Positions 38,802-47,904 of a DNA stretch of 47,916 bases are shown here, in pieces. The stretch comes from Candidatus Gallimonas merdae. Lineage in GTDB: Bacteria; Bacillota; Clostridia; Christensenellales; Borkfalkiaceae. Made by a program: the position numbers and the translations under genes. The stretch lies in NCBI GenBank assembly GCA_904419525.1, contig CAJFRT010000014.1:1-47916 (forward strand), written 5' to 3'. The notes beneath the pieces were generated by a model. The model saw only the letters and a program-made list of their open reading frames with translations, was not told where the DNA came from and did not search any database. Numbering within the stretch: the first letter of the stretch is position 1; each line of letters opens with the position of its first letter.

Positions 38802-40619
38802 ATGAAAATCACTTCCAAACAGCTCCGCGAGAGCTGGCTGAAATTCTATGAGAGCAAGGGGCACGTCAACGTCGGCGGGGTGTCTCTCATCGGCGACGGC
38901 ACGACGGGCGTCATGTTCAACGTGGCCGGCATGCAGCCGCTCATGCCCTATCTTCTGGGCAAGCCGCACCCCCTGGGCAAGCGCCTGTGCAACGTGCAGG
39001 GGTGCGTCCGGACGGTGGACATCGAGTCCGTGGGCGACGCTTCCCACTTCACGTTCTTTGAAATGATGGGGAACTGGTCGCTCGGCGACTACTTCAAAAA
39101 GGAAAAAACTGCATGGACGTATGAACTCCTCACCACCGTCTACGGCCTCGACGGGGACAAGCTGTGCTCCACCGTGTTCGAGGGCAACGACGCCGCTCCC
39201 CGCGACGAGGAGACGGCCTCCCTGCTCCGCTCCCTCGGCATCAGAGAGGAACACATCTTCTATCTGCCCAAGTCGGACAACTGGTGGGAGCTGGAGGGGA
39301 CGGTCGGCACGCCCTGCGGCCCGGACAACGAGTGGTTCTATCCCATTGACCCCGAAAAGAAGGATCCCGTCTTCCCCGACGACTATGTGGAGATCGGCAA
39401 CGACGTGTACATGCAGTACCGCAAGACGGAGTCGGGGTACGTTCCGCTCGAAAACAAGAACGTGGACACGGGCTTCGGCCTGGACAGAATGCTGCTCTTT
39501 CTCAACGGCCTGCACGACGGCTACAAGACCGACCTCTTTGCCGGCGCCGTCGCGAAGCTCGAGGCCCTGACGGGGAAGCAGTATGATGCGGACGCGTCCG
39601 CGCGCAAGGCGATGCGCATCGTCGCCGACCACACCCGCACCACGGTCATGCTCATCGGCGACGAAAACGGCATTCTGCCCTCCAACACGGGGGCGGGCTA
39701 TATCCTGCGCCGGCTCATGCGCCGCGCCATCCGCTACTGCCGCCAGCTCGGCGTGGAACCCGCGGCGACCATGTGCGCCGTCGCGGAGGTCTTTATCGAC
39801 GACGTGTACGGCGAAGCGTATCCGCTGCTCGTACAAAAGAAGGCGTATATTCTCGACGAGATCAGAAAGGAGGCCGACCGCTTCGAGACGATGCTCGAAA
39901 AGGGCATGGCGGAATTTGAAAAATGCGTCGCGGGGATCGCCCGCAAGAATGCGTTCATGGCGCAGAGCGATCCCTCTTATGTCGCGGAGACCGTCATCGG
40001 CGGCAAGCAGGCCTTCCGGCTGTATGATACCTACGGGTTCCCGCTCGAGCTGACCGAGGAGATGGCGGCGGAGCGCGGCCTCACGGTGGACAAGCAGGGC
40101 TTCGACGCGGCGTTCAGAGAGCATCAGGAAAAGAGCCGCGGCGACGTCCACGCGGGCGAAGCGAAGGGCGGGCTGGAAAGCCATTCGCAGCAGGCCGTGC
40201 GCTATCATACCGCGACCCATCTTCTGAATGCGGCGCTGAAAGTCGTGCTCTCCTCCGACGTCAATCAGAAGGGGAGCAACATCACGGACGAGCGCATGCG
40301 CTTTGACTTCAATTTCCCCCGCGCCATGACGCCGGAAGAGGTGAAGGCGGTCGAGGATCTCGTCAACGAAAAGATCGGGGAAGATCTCCCCGTCGTCTAT
40401 CGGGAGATGTCCCTGGACGAAGCGCGCGCGCAGAATTTCGTGGGCGTGTTCGATTCCAAGTACGGCGACGTCGTCAAGACGTACTCCATCGGCGATTTCT
40501 CCAAAGAGATGTGCGGCGGACCTCACGCCGCGCGCACGGGCGAGCTGGGGCATTTCCGCATCGTCAAGGAGCAGTCCTCCTCGGCGGGGGTGCGCCGGAT
40601 CAAGGCGGTTCTGGAATAA
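38802..40619 (+). CDS. alaS: alanyl-tRNA synthetase, short form without C-Ala domain
   Basis: 605 residues, against about 870 in E. coli. The class II catalytic core (residues 1-240: FNVAGMQPLMPYLLGKPHP, FTFFEMMGNWSLGDYFKKE, CGPDNEWF), the tRNA-recognition helices (to about 440) and the editing domain are present; the editing zinc sites read HTATHLLN and CGGPH. The frame ends right after the editing domain (AGVRRIKAVLE), so the dimerising C-Ala/DHHA1 domain is missing. The stop is followed directly by an intergenic region with no trace of the missing part. AAGGA lies 10 bases before the ATG. This short form is known in some CPR and other lineages. Confidence 0.95.
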   Translation: MKITSKQLRESWLKFYESKGHVNVGGVSLIGDGTTGVMFNVAGMQPLMPYLLGKPHPLGKRLCNVQGCVRTVDIESVGDASHFTFFEMMGNWSLGDYFKKEKTAWTYELLTTVYGLDGDKLCSTVFEGNDAAPRDEETASLLRSLGIREEHIFYLPKSDNWWELEGTVGTPCGPDNEWFYPIDPEKKDPVFPDDYVEIGNDVYMQYRKTESGYVPLENKNVDTGFGLDRMLLFLNGLHDGYKTDLFAGAVAKLEALTGKQYDADASARKAMRIVADHTRTTVMLIGDENGILPSNTGAGYILRRLMRRAIRYCRQLGVEPAATMCAVAEVFIDDVYGEAYPLLVQKKAYILDEIRKEADRFETMLEKGMAEFEKCVAGIARKNAFMAQSDPSYVAETVIGGKQAFRLYDTYGFPLELTEEMAAERGLTVDKQGFDAAFREHQEKSRGDVHAGEAKGGLESHSQQAVRYHTATHLLNAALKVVLSSDVNQKGSNITDERMRFDFNFPRAMTPEEVKAVEDLVNEKIGEDLPVVYREMSLDEARAQNFVGVFDSKYGDVVKTYSIGDFSKEMCGGPHAARTGELGHFRIVKEQSSSAGVRRIKAVLE

Positions 40620-40737
40620 GCAGCGCACAAGGGCAGAGATCTTTGCCGCGAATTTCGGGGAAAACACCGCCGCGGCATGCGCAAAGCGCCGGCTGCGGCC
40701 CGTTTTCTTAATTCAGAATCACAGAAAGGAACGGACC

Positions 40738-41304
40738 ATGACCGAACTTGAAAAGATGAAGGCGGGCGAGATGTATGACTATTCCGACCCCGAGGTGCGC
40801 GCCGCACACGTGCGCGCGGTGCAGCTGTGCGACGAATACAACGACACGAAGCGCACGGAGACGGCGCGCCGTGAAGAGATCCTGCGCGAGCTGTTCGGCT
40901 CGCTCGGGGAAAACGTCCTCGTCGAAAAAAATATCCGCGCCGACTGCGGGTTCAACCTGCACGCGGGGGACAATTTCTTCGTGAACTATGACTGCGTGTT
41001 CCTGGACGTCGCGCCCATCACGTTCGGGAACAATGTCCTGATCGGGCCGCAGTGCGGATTTTATGCCGTCAACCACCCGCTCGACGCCGCCCTGCGCAGC
41101 ACGAGCGTGGAGCGCGGATACCCCATCACGGTGGGGGACGATGTCTGGTTCGGCGGCGTCAAGGTGATGCCGGGCGTCACGATCGGCTCGAACGTCGTCA
41201 TCGGCGGCGGGAGCGTGGTCGTCATGGATATCCCGGACGACTGCCTGGCCGCCGGCAATCCCGCGCGCGTGATCAGAAAACTTCCGCCCCGCCGGAAGCC
41301 GTAA
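40738..41304 (+). CDS. maltose/galactoside O-acetyltransferase family protein
   Basis: 188 residues with the N-terminal [20 protein letters not shown] region of the Maa/LacA/NodL family and a left-handed beta helix of hexapeptide repeats ([42 protein letters not shown]). The catalytic His is in [10 protein letters not shown]. It would acetylate a sugar hydroxyl using acetyl-CoA; the substrate is unknown. AGAAAGGA precedes the ATG by 7-8 bases. It follows alaS by 118 bases with no clear terminator between, so it may be co-transcribed. A strong terminator follows. Confidence 0.92.
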   Translation: MTELEKMKAGEMYDYSDPEVRAAHVRAVQLCDEYNDTKRTETARREEILRELFGSLGENVLVEKNIRADCGFNLHAGDNFFVNYDCVFLDVAPITFGNNVLIGPQCGFYAVNHPLDAALRSTSVERGYPITVGDDVWFGGVKVMPGVTIGSNVVIGGGSVVVMDIPDDCLAAGNPARVIRKLPPRRKP

Positions 41305-41309
41305 AGCGG

Positions 41310-41340
41310 CGCCCCGCACCCGTTTGCGGGGCGTTTTTTT
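41310..41340 (+). terminator. intrinsic terminator of the acetyltransferase gene
   Basis: 9-bp stem cgccccgca/tgcggggcg, 6-base loop, then a run of seven T. Confidence 0.95.
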
Positions 41341-41408
41341 GTTCTTTGCGGGCCCGAAAAAATTTTCCCGATTTGCGAAAAAATCTTGTTTTGGTCATGC
41401 AAAACAGC

Positions 41409-41437
41409 TTGACGGAATTTTTCGGAAAGCCTATAAT
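41409..41437 (+). promoter_or_regulatory. promoter of rplM-rpsI
   Basis: TTGACG (41409-41414), 17 bases, perfect TATAAT (41432-41437). A leader of about 110 bases follows, with gggg/cccc pairs (41459-41472) and a GAGCG/CGGTTCC-rich region; it may be the autoregulatory L13 leader known in Bacillota, but I cannot confirm its fold. Confidence 0.88.
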
Positions 41438-41554
41438 GATGAAGTAATCGGTCGGAAAGGGGGTTTTCCCCGTCCGCTTCCCCGTTTTGCGGAGCGTCCG
41501 AGAGCGGTTCCGGTAAGGATCGGAAGGTTATTGCAAACAAGGAGTCAAGGACTT

Positions 41555-41986
41555 ATGAAAACCTACATGGCAAACGCCCAGACGGTCGAAAGAAAGTGGT
41601 ACGTCGTCGATGCGACGAATGTTCCGCTCGGCAGACTTGCTTCCAAAGTCGCCTCCGTTCTGCGCGGCAAAAACAAGCCTACGTTCACGCCCAACGTGGA
41701 CACGGGCGATTTCGTCATCATTCTCAACAGTGACAAGGTGCTTCTTACGGGCAAGAAGCTGGAAAACAAGTTCTACCGCTACCACACGGGCTACATCGGC
41801 GGGCTGAAAGAGGTGTCTTACGGCAAGCTGATGGCGGAGCGGAGCGACCTGGCCGTCTACGAGGCGGTGCGGGGCATGCTTCCCAAGAACTCCCTCGGCA
41901 GGCAGATGATCAAAAAGCTGCGCGTCTACAAGGGCGCGGAGCACAACCACGCGGCGCAGAAACCCGAGGCGCTGAAAATTTTCTGA
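41555..41986 (+). CDS. rplM: 50S ribosomal protein L13
   Basis: 143 residues, normal length. The family segments are [79 protein letters not shown] and [18 protein letters not shown] lies about 10 bases before ATG 41555. First of the rplM-rpsI pair. Confidence 0.98.
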   Translation: MKTYMANAQTVERKWYVVDATNVPLGRLASKVASVLRGKNKPTFTPNVDTGDFVIILNSDKVLLTGKKLENKFYRYHTGYIGGLKEVSYGKLMAERSDLAVYEAVRGMLPKNSLGRQMIKKLRVYKGAEHNHAAQKPEALKIF

Positions 41987-42000
41987 GGTGAGGTAAGCAT

Positions 42001-42414
42001 ATGGCTAAGGCAAACGCGAAGAAGAAATTGCAGTTCTGGGGCACGGGCCGCCGCAAGAAAGCGATCGCCCGCGTCAGGCTCATTCCCTCGGGAAGCGGCG
42101 CCATCGTCATCAACGACCGTGCGCTCGAGGATTACTTCCCCATGGGCACCAACCAGTTCGTCGTCAAGCAGCCCCTCGTGGAAGTTTCGGCGGAGGGCAA
42201 GTACGACGTGTTCGTCAACGTGATCGGCGGCGGTTATACCGGTCAGGCGGGTGCGATCCGTCTGGGCATTGCGCGCGCACTGCTTCAGGCTGAGCCCGAA
42301 ACGCGTCCCGCGCTCAAAAAAGCGGGCTTCCTGACCCGCGATCCCCGCGTCAAGGAACGCAAAAAGTACGGCCTCAAAAAGGCACGCCGCGCTCCTCAGT
42401 TCTCCAAGAGATGA
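42001..42414 (+). CDS. rpsI: 30S ribosomal protein S9
   Basis: 137 residues. [47 protein letters not shown] and the terminal [24 protein letters not shown] are diagnostic; the KR end contacts the P-site tRNA. GAGGTGAGG lies just before the ATG, 14 bases after rplM. Terminated at 42421-42451. Confidence 0.99.
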   Translation: MAKANAKKKLQFWGTGRRKKAIARVRLIPSGSGAIVINDRALEDYFPMGTNQFVVKQPLVEVSAEGKYDVFVNVIGGGYTGQAGAIRLGIARALLQAEPETRPALKKAGFLTRDPRVKERKKYGLKKARRAPQFSKR

Positions 42415-42420
42415 TTTCAG

Positions 42421-42451
42421 AAAATCCCGGACTTCGGTCCGGGATTTTTTT
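42421..42451. terminator. terminator of rplM-rpsI
   Basis: Stem aaaatcccggac/gtccgggatttt with loop ttcg, then T-run. It also lies beyond the stop of the small leftward gene at 42479. Confidence 0.93.
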
Positions 42452-42478
42452 GCGCGCGGACGCGCCGCGGCGGGGCGC

Positions 42479-42688
42479 CTATTTTTTGATGCGCCTGCTG
42501 ATGGCGTCATGGCGCGCGAGAAAGGCGGAGAGCGCGTCCTCTTCCGCCGTGCGCGGCTCCGGCCGTTCTCCGGGCGGGGGAGCGCTCTGTGCGGGCTCCG
42601 GCGCCTCCGGCGGCGCGGGCGCGTCCGATTGCGCCGAAGTGAGGGCGGAGAGCGCGTCCAGCAGTTCAAAAATCCCGAATTTTTCCAT
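42479..42688 (-). CDS. small Pro/Glu-rich protein, possibly real
   Basis: 69 residues. An N-terminal helix-like part MEKFGIFELLDALSAL is followed by a Pro/Glu/Ala-rich middle and a charged end (FLARHDAISRRIKK). AGAGG lies 8 bases before the ATG, and the gene fits neatly between the rpsI terminator and the divergent lipoprotein gene. The middle low-complexity part would also arise from GC-rich DNA, so confidence is moderate. No family recognised. Confidence 0.5.
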   Translation of the reverse strand: MEKFGIFELLDALSALTSAQSDAPAPPEAPEPAQSAPPPGERPEPRTAEEDALSAFLARHDAISRRIKK

Positions 42689-42749
42689 ACTTTTATCCTC
42701 TTTTCCGCAAATTTTCTCAAAGAAAAGCGCATGCGGCGCGGGTTTTTGA

Positions 42750-42778
42750 TTGCAAAAAGCCCTGTTTTAGTATATAAT
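42750..42778 (+). promoter_or_regulatory. promoter of the large lipoprotein gene
   Basis: TTGCAA (42750-42755), 17 bases, perfect TATAAT (42773-42778). Confidence 0.85.
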
Positions 42779-42832
42779 GAAAAGCGTATCGTTAGAACGA
42801 AAAATCCCGATGGGGATTTGAGGAAAAAGTTC

Positions 42833-45295
42833 ATGCGCAATCTATTCAAAAAATTCTGTGTATTCACCGCTGCGGCGACGCTGGCGGTCTCGGCTGCGGC
42901 GATGACTGCCTGCGGCTATGAGTTCACCCCGCTTTCGGACAATCCCCCGGCAGATGCCGAGGTCGTCTCCCAGGGCGGGTTCGTCGTGCAGAAGGGGGAC
43001 TATGTCTACTTCATCAACGGCGTGGAGACGTACACCTCGGACAACACGTACGGCACGCCCGTAAAGGGTTCGCTCATGCGGGCAAAGATGTCCGACATCA
43101 AGGCGGGCGTCAACAATGTCGAGACGGTCATTCCCTCGCTGATGGTCGCGGCGGACTATACGTCGGGTATCTACATCTACGGCGACCGCATCTATTATGC
43201 AACGCCCAACAACGTCGGCAATACGGCGGGCACGGTGGACAATACCTACCTCGATTTCAAGAGCGTCTCGCTCGACGGCTCCGATGTGCGCGACTATTTC
43301 CGTATTTCGGACAACGCCGCGCTCTACCGCTTTGTGCAGACGGATAATACAGTGTATGTCGTCTATGAAATGAATGACACGCTGACCTCCTACAACACGG
43401 AAACCGGCACGAGCGTCGACCTCGCCCGCAGCGTCACGGCCTATGCCGTCAACAGCTCGGACAAGACCGATCCCTACATCTACTACACGATGGACGTGAC
43501 GGACAAGGCGGACAGCGATTCCTCCCGCGCGTACAACTACAATCAGATCTACCGCGTGCGCGTCGACGAGACGGAAGCGCCCTACGAATACACCTGGGAT
43601 CAGGAGTGGCTGGACGAGAACAACGACGGCGAAGTGCCCTACTGGAACCTCGGCGAGATCGTGCTCGACGGCATCAGCATCAACGACAACGTCACGCAGT
43701 TCAACCACGACGTGGATTCCGAGACGGAGAACCGTTCCGTCTGGAGATACAATTACACGTTGCAGTCCTATGCCAACGGCGGGATCTACTTCACCCGCAC
43801 GTCGGAGCCCACTTCCGGGTCGTCCGTCGGCACTTCGGGGGAATTGTATTATCTCTCCACGGAGGACATCGACGCCTCCGGCTGGAATTCCGTGACGGGC
43901 AACGAGGTCTGCGGCACGGGCGAGGGCCAGAGCACGGACGCGGCGCTCGAAGTCGTCGCCGCTTCTACGGACACGACCAACGCCTCCGCTTCCGCATACT
44001 TCTACATCGAGGATTTCACCTCGGATGAAGGCGCAGGCAGACATCACTATCTTTACGTCAACGATACGGGTGAGATCCGCCGCGTGGACGTCGTCAACGA
44101 CGGGCAGGGCACCAAGGCGCGCATCGGTTCGGAGAGCGATCCCACGAGCCTGCGCATTGCGACGGGTGCAACGAGCGGGGTGCTGATCGCACTTGATTCC
44201 ACCTCGGACGAGACGTACGACTATGTCTACTACACCTCGACGACGGACAACGGTCTCTCGATCGAGCGCGCCGTGTACAACGGCACGGTGGAGAACTACC
44301 GCACGCTGACGCCCGCGGATGCCGATTACGCGGCATACAAGCCCGTGCGCGTGCTGGAAGCCGAGCACGTCTCCGGCTGGTACAACTACGAAGTGATCGA
44401 CGGCGTCGTGTTCTACGCCAACGCCGGGACGTTTAACTCCACCGTCTACAGTTACGTCTGGACGATCGACCTGAACGGGGAAAACGGACTGAAGAACAAT
44501 GCCGAGCTGGAAGAGGTCAACGACCTGTACGGCGCCATGATGGACGACGAGGACGGCTACCTTGCACAGCTCATAGACGAGAACAACACCAAGCTTTCGA
44601 CGGCGCTGCGGTACTTCTTCTACACGGGTGAGACGCAGCAGTTCTACGACAACATCGCCGAAGCCGAGGGCTTCGGCAAGCGCAACACCTATCTTTACAG
44701 CGAGGCCGAGCAGGAAGCGTTCAAGGCGTTCACCGACGGCACGAGCGAGGACGCGATCGCCGCACTCGGCGAGGACTATCTCACCACGTCCAAGCTCAGC
44801 TACTACACCAACCTTCTCGGAAAGATGACGGAGGACGACGAGGAGTCCTATGCCGAGTACTGGCAGACGACGCTCGAGCGGTACACCGAGGACGAGGAGG
44901 AGACGGGCCTTCCCGCATGGGCATGGGCGCTCATCGGCGTCGCGATCGGCGTGGTCGTCATCGGCGCGGGTCTTGCGGTCTTCTTCATCGTGCGCGCAAA
45001 ACGGAAAAAGACGCACGGCCCCGAGGAGCCGCTCATGGCAGTCGACACCACGGACGACCGCGATGTGGACGTGTACACGCAGGCAGAGGGCGTGAAGGAA
45101 GAGCTGACGCCCGAGCAGACGGAGGAGGCGACCGAGGCCCCGGCCGAGGAAGCGGAGCAGTTCGTCGAAGGAGTCCCCGCCGAAGAGGAAGTTCCTGCGG
45201 AAGAGCCCGCCGCGGCGCCTTTACAGGAAGCGGAAAGCGCACCTGCGGAAGAGGGCGCACAGCCGGACGCCGGATCGACGGAAAACAACGACTAA
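42833..45295 (+). CDS. large surface lipoprotein with C-terminal membrane anchor and acidic tail
   Basis: 820 residues, unknown function. A lipoprotein signal (lipobox MTAC, Cys27) is followed by about 660 residues of repeated beta strands of the type FINGVETYTSDN, GIYIYGDRIYYATPNN, YVNDTGEIRRVDVVNDG, as in beta-propeller-like DUF5050 proteins. One membrane helix lies at about 694-720 (WAWALIGVAIGVVVIGAG, then basic RAKRKK), and the last 95 residues are a Glu/Ala/Pro-rich, probably disordered acidic tail. Both a lipid anchor and a transmembrane helix in one protein is unusual; the lipobox may instead be a plain signal. GAGG lies 9 bases before the ATG. Confidence 0.85.
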   Translation: MRNLFKKFCVFTAAATLAVSAAAMTACGYEFTPLSDNPPADAEVVSQGGFVVQKGDYVYFINGVETYTSDNTYGTPVKGSLMRAKMSDIKAGVNNVETVIPSLMVAADYTSGIYIYGDRIYYATPNNVGNTAGTVDNTYLDFKSVSLDGSDVRDYFRISDNAALYRFVQTDNTVYVVYEMNDTLTSYNTETGTSVDLARSVTAYAVNSSDKTDPYIYYTMDVTDKADSDSSRAYNYNQIYRVRVDETEAPYEYTWDQEWLDENNDGEVPYWNLGEIVLDGISINDNVTQFNHDVDSETENRSVWRYNYTLQSYANGGIYFTRTSEPTSGSSVGTSGELYYLSTEDIDASGWNSVTGNEVCGTGEGQSTDAALEVVAASTDTTNASASAYFYIEDFTSDEGAGRHHYLYVNDTGEIRRVDVVNDGQGTKARIGSESDPTSLRIATGATSGVLIALDSTSDETYDYVYYTSTTDNGLSIERAVYNGTVENYRTLTPADADYAAYKPVRVLEAEHVSGWYNYEVIDGVVFYANAGTFNSTVYSYVWTIDLNGENGLKNNAELEEVNDLYGAMMDDEDGYLAQLIDENNTKLSTALRYFFYTGETQQFYDNIAEAEGFGKRNTYLYSEAEQEAFKAFTDGTSEDAIAALGEDYLTTSKLSYYTNLLGKMTEDDEESYAEYWQTTLERYTEDEEETGLPAWAWALIGVAIGVVVIGAGLAVFFIVRAKRKKTHGPEEPLMAVDTTDDRDVDVYTQAEGVKEELTPEQTEEATEAPAEEAEQFVEGVPAEEEVPAEEPAAAPLQEAESAPAEEGAQPDAGSTENND

Positions 45296-45300
45296 AAACC

Positions 45301-45329
45301 AAAAGTCCCGCTGCGGCGGGACTTTTTTT
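45301..45329 (+). terminator. terminator of the large lipoprotein gene
   Basis: Stem agtcccgc/gcgggact with a small loop, then seven T. Confidence 0.93.
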
Positions 45330-45339
45330 GTATAAAGAA

Positions 45340-45362
45340 AACCCCCAGATAGTCCGGGGGTT
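45340..45362 (-). terminator. hairpin, terminator-like on the minus strand
   Basis: Stem aaccccc/gggggtt (45340-45346/45356-45362). Read on the minus strand it is followed by TTCTTTA. It marks the edge of the AT-richer island. Confidence 0.55.
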
Positions 45363-45389
45363 CAGGAATAGGCTAGTGCCGATGTGGTA

Positions 45390-45510
45390 TTGAAAAAAGG
45401 ACTCCATTCGTATATAATGGAGGTGCGACCTGCCAGTTGCACACAAAACGAATGGAGGACATTGAGAAATGAATCACAATGACAATAAGATTTTATCACC
45501 CAAAATATAG
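45390..45510 (+). pseudogene. promoter, inverted repeat and truncated start of a putative transposase or element gene
   Basis: TTGAAA (45390-45395), 17 bases, TATAAT (45413-45418). A 10-bp inverted repeat ctccattcgt/acgaatggag (45402-45411/45448-45457) spans the start region, and GGAGG is followed by ATG 45469, which opens a 13-codon frame (MNHNDNKILSPKI) and then stops. The well-made expression signals ahead of such a short frame suggest that the rest of a mobile-element gene was lost. The family is not recognised. Confidence 0.4.
45426..45437. repeat. 12-bp inverted repeat, left copy
   Basis: CGACCTGCCAGT; its exact inverse is at 47893-47904. The two face each other across the AT-richer island and may be remnants of element ends, or chance. 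Confidence 0.35.
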
Positions 45511-45531
45511 GCGAAAAATATTCAAGTATGA

Positions 45532-45537
45532 TATAAT
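45532..45537 (+). promoter_or_regulatory. extended -10 promoter of the metallopeptidase-like gene
   Basis: TGATATAAT (45529-45537): a TG-N-TATAAT extended -10 with no clear -35. Confidence 0.6.
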
Positions 45538-45570
45538 GATTCTGCTCACATTAATCATTAGGAGGCAGGA

Positions 45571-47328
45571 ATGAGGCGATCAATTATTGGTTTTATTGGG
45601 GTAGTGTTGTTGTGCGGGATTGGGGGTATTCTGGTTGCCTGCGCGTCGGGCTTGAGGGATTCTTCGCAGCAGACGACATACTATGAAGTCCAGTTTTTGG
45701 CATCGGAAGGCGGACGAATTGTCGGAAGACAGATACAGACTATTCCGGAAGGCGGGACATCCGAACCGGTTACGGCGGTTGCAGACGAAGGGTACTACTT
45801 TGTTGGTTGGTCAGACCATATTACGGCTGAGAATGTCGATGAATCGATTACGCAGTCGATAAGGGTCTTGGAGAATGTATCAGAAGGGCGCGGCTATCTT
45901 GCGATCTTTGAGAAAATCACATTGCACCTTTCTTATTCTTTGGAGGGGAACGGCTGGCTCGATGGGGAAACGGTGCAAAGTCTGAAATACGGAGATGATG
46001 CAAGCACAGTCACGGCGATTCCGGACGAGGGATGTCAGTTTAACGGATGGTCGGATGGTGTGAAAGAGGCGAGCAGAACAGATTTGGATGTCCAGGAATC
46101 AATTACCGTTACGGCTCTATTTGGTCCGTTGACCAAAACATATGAGTATGATTATAAGTATGCCACGGGTGGCGACATGGCACAGGAGGAGGTGTCGCTT
46201 ATATACGGAGCATTGGATACGGTCACATTGCCTGTTCCGACGAGGGAACATTGTACTTTTGACGGATGGTACTCTGATGATACATTTACGCAGAGGGTAT
46301 CGGATGAAACGGGTAGGATTGTTGTTCAGGAGGATGTTCTGCTGTATGGAAACGGAACGAAGCTCTTTGCAAATTGGATTTCGGACAATCAAAGGGAATA
46401 CAAAATACTTTTCGTCTATGTCACAGAAGTGAATGCATACATTCCGGAAAAGACAATGTCTTGGTGGGGGCGTGTACAATATAGTATGACAGATACGGAA
46501 AAACAAATCTGTCATATGATAACACAAAAGATAGCATTTGAACTGAACGATATGCGCGTAGCCAACTTTATCGTAGATGAATATTTTACGAAAGAAACAA
46601 TTACGGAGGAGCATATCACACAGGGCGGTGCAAGCGGATATAAAGTAAGTGACCTAGATGCGCGCAATATCCCGGAAATTGCGGACATGCTGGACGATTA
46701 TCAGAGCATTTTAGTTTCATTTTCCATGAATGATTGGGAAAATAATTTTCGTACATCAGCAGGAGCAGCAGGCCCAAAGTATGGCTGGGTTCATTGGGAA
46801 TCGACTGTTTCTGAGTTATTTGCCCATGGAGAGCCTTTAGAGGTATTGTTGGATGAAAATTCTATTTATTGGAATGGCGCAATTGGCACGTATATACATG
46901 AACTGACACATACGATCGAAGGACAGATCCATGCATTTGAATACCATGTTGCGATTGCCGGACACTGGTCGATGGGGGGAGATAGAATTGAGATAACGAA
47001 ATTGTATTTGATGGGACGGGTAGATGTAGACGGTGAGAATGTCGGGATCCCGTATGGGTTCTGGACGGGGGATACGATTTCGGTGAAATACAATGTGACA
47101 AGCGGAGGACATATTGAACGAGGGGAGGTGGAGAATGTTTCCTTGATGGGACTAGCAAGTGAGCAGACGGTGGTCAGAGGATACGATGCCTTACCGGTGG
47201 TTGCGGTTGCTAATTCCGGTTATGAGTTTGTGGGATGGTCGGATGGCGTGAAGACGGCACAGCGGCATGACATAAATGTGCAATCGGAGATTTCCGTCAC
47301 CGCTATTTTCAGAAAAATCGAGGAATGA
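45571..47328 (+). CDS. secreted HExxH metallopeptidase-like lipoprotein with InlB/Flg_new-type repeats
   Basis: 585 residues. Signal with lipobox LVAC (Cys24). Four small beta-grasp repeats of the listerial/InlB-B type lie at about 38-112, 113-185, 190-270 and 510-585, each with a GWSDG or GWYSDD turn and a VTA(I/L)F end. Between them, about 275-500, is a different domain with IHELTHTIEG (HExxH, His443-His447), the zinc site of many metallopeptidases; a third ligand is not identified. It may act on host or neighbour proteins, by inference. TAGGAGG lies 8 bases before the ATG. The DNA is AT-richer than the core genes and lies beside recombinase remnants, which suggests acquisition. Confidence 0.8.
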   Translation: MRRSIIGFIGVVLLCGIGGILVACASGLRDSSQQTTYYEVQFLASEGGRIVGRQIQTIPEGGTSEPVTAVADEGYYFVGWSDHITAENVDESITQSIRVLENVSEGRGYLAIFEKITLHLSYSLEGNGWLDGETVQSLKYGDDASTVTAIPDEGCQFNGWSDGVKEASRTDLDVQESITVTALFGPLTKTYEYDYKYATGGDMAQEEVSLIYGALDTVTLPVPTREHCTFDGWYSDDTFTQRVSDETGRIVVQEDVLLYGNGTKLFANWISDNQREYKILFVYVTEVNAYIPEKTMSWWGRVQYSMTDTEKQICHMITQKIAFELNDMRVANFIVDEYFTKETITEEHITQGGASGYKVSDLDARNIPEIADMLDDYQSILVSFSMNDWENNFRTSAGAAGPKYGWVHWESTVSELFAHGEPLEVLLDENSIYWNGAIGTYIHELTHTIEGQIHAFEYHVAIAGHWSMGGDRIEITKLYLMGRVDVDGENVGIPYGFWTGDTISVKYNVTSGGHIERGEVENVSLMGLASEQTVVRGYDALPVVAVANSGYEFVGWSDGVKTAQRHDINVQSEISVTAIFRKIEE

Positions 47329-47374
47329 AAGAGGAGGAGGTAATTATGGGTTATCATGCGGAGAAAGCGCATAA

Positions 47375-47671
47375 AAAGCTCTGCAAAGATATTCCGAGGA
47401 GCAGAAGAAACTCGAAGCGGAAATAGCGGAGCTTGAAGAGCGGCTTACCGAAACGACGAACACGATACAGAGCGCGGATGAGTTTATACGGAGCATAAAG
47501 AAATATCTTGAAGCGCCCGAGCTTACCCGCGAAATGTGCTATGAGCTTTTAGACCGTGTAGTCGTAGGAGGGCATCCGAAGCATACGGGTAAAGAGCGCG
47601 TGATAGATATTGTCTATAAAGTCAATATCGCTTCCGTTCTGCGCTATAAGCTCAATAATCCCAATAAATAA
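47375..47671 (+). pseudogene. C-terminal remnant of a large serine recombinase
   Basis: 99 codons open from just after a stop at 47372: KALQRYSEEQKKLEAEIAEL is the coiled coil, then SADEFIRSIKKYLEAPELTREMCYELLDRVVV and DIVYKVNIASVL, matching the C-terminal end (DUF4368-type) of TndX/transposon-type resolvases. The catalytic Ser domain and the recombinase domain are missing. A frame from ATG 47346 with GAGGAGG upstream reads a different phase and stops after 27 codons, so it is not the true start. Points to past integration of a mobile element. Confidence 0.85.
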
Positions 47672-47675
47672 TGAC

Positions 47676-47708
47676 AAAGCGTATGGGTTTACCGAACTCA
47701 TACGCTTT
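47676..47708 (+). terminator. terminator after the recombinase remnant
   Basis: Stem aaagcgtatg/catacgcttt with a 13-base loop that can pair further. Confidence 0.75.
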
Positions 47709-47749
47709 ACTCATGCCTGTTTCTGTCCCTTTACCGATAGTGTCCATAA

Positions 47750-47881
47750 AGTTATGTTACAACGACAGGGAAAAATACAGAGGCAATCAAAAAGTATATA
47801 GCAAATCAGTTAAAGCACGATAAGGAAGCAATGCAGCTGAGTATAGATTACCCGGACGACCCGTTTACGGGTAGCAAGTAA
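47750..47881 (+). pseudogene. short element-like coding remnant
   Basis: About 43 codons open without a start or ribosome site. It ends IKKYIANQLKHDKEAMQLSI DYPDDPFTGSK, then TAA. The helix with a DPFTG end looks like the C-terminus of a mobile-element protein, but I cannot name it. Confidence 0.35.
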
Positions 47882-47892
47882 CAGACGCGCTG

Positions 47893-47904
47893 ACTGGCAG
47901 GTCG
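47893..47904. repeat. 12-bp inverted repeat, right copy
   Basis: ACTGGCAGGTCG, exact inverse of 45426-45437. Flanking bases differ on the two sides. Confidence 0.35.

Noticed and set aside
47610..47801. 63-codon frame near the right end
   Set aside because: Overlaps the recombinase remnant and a terminator in another phase; no ribosome site.
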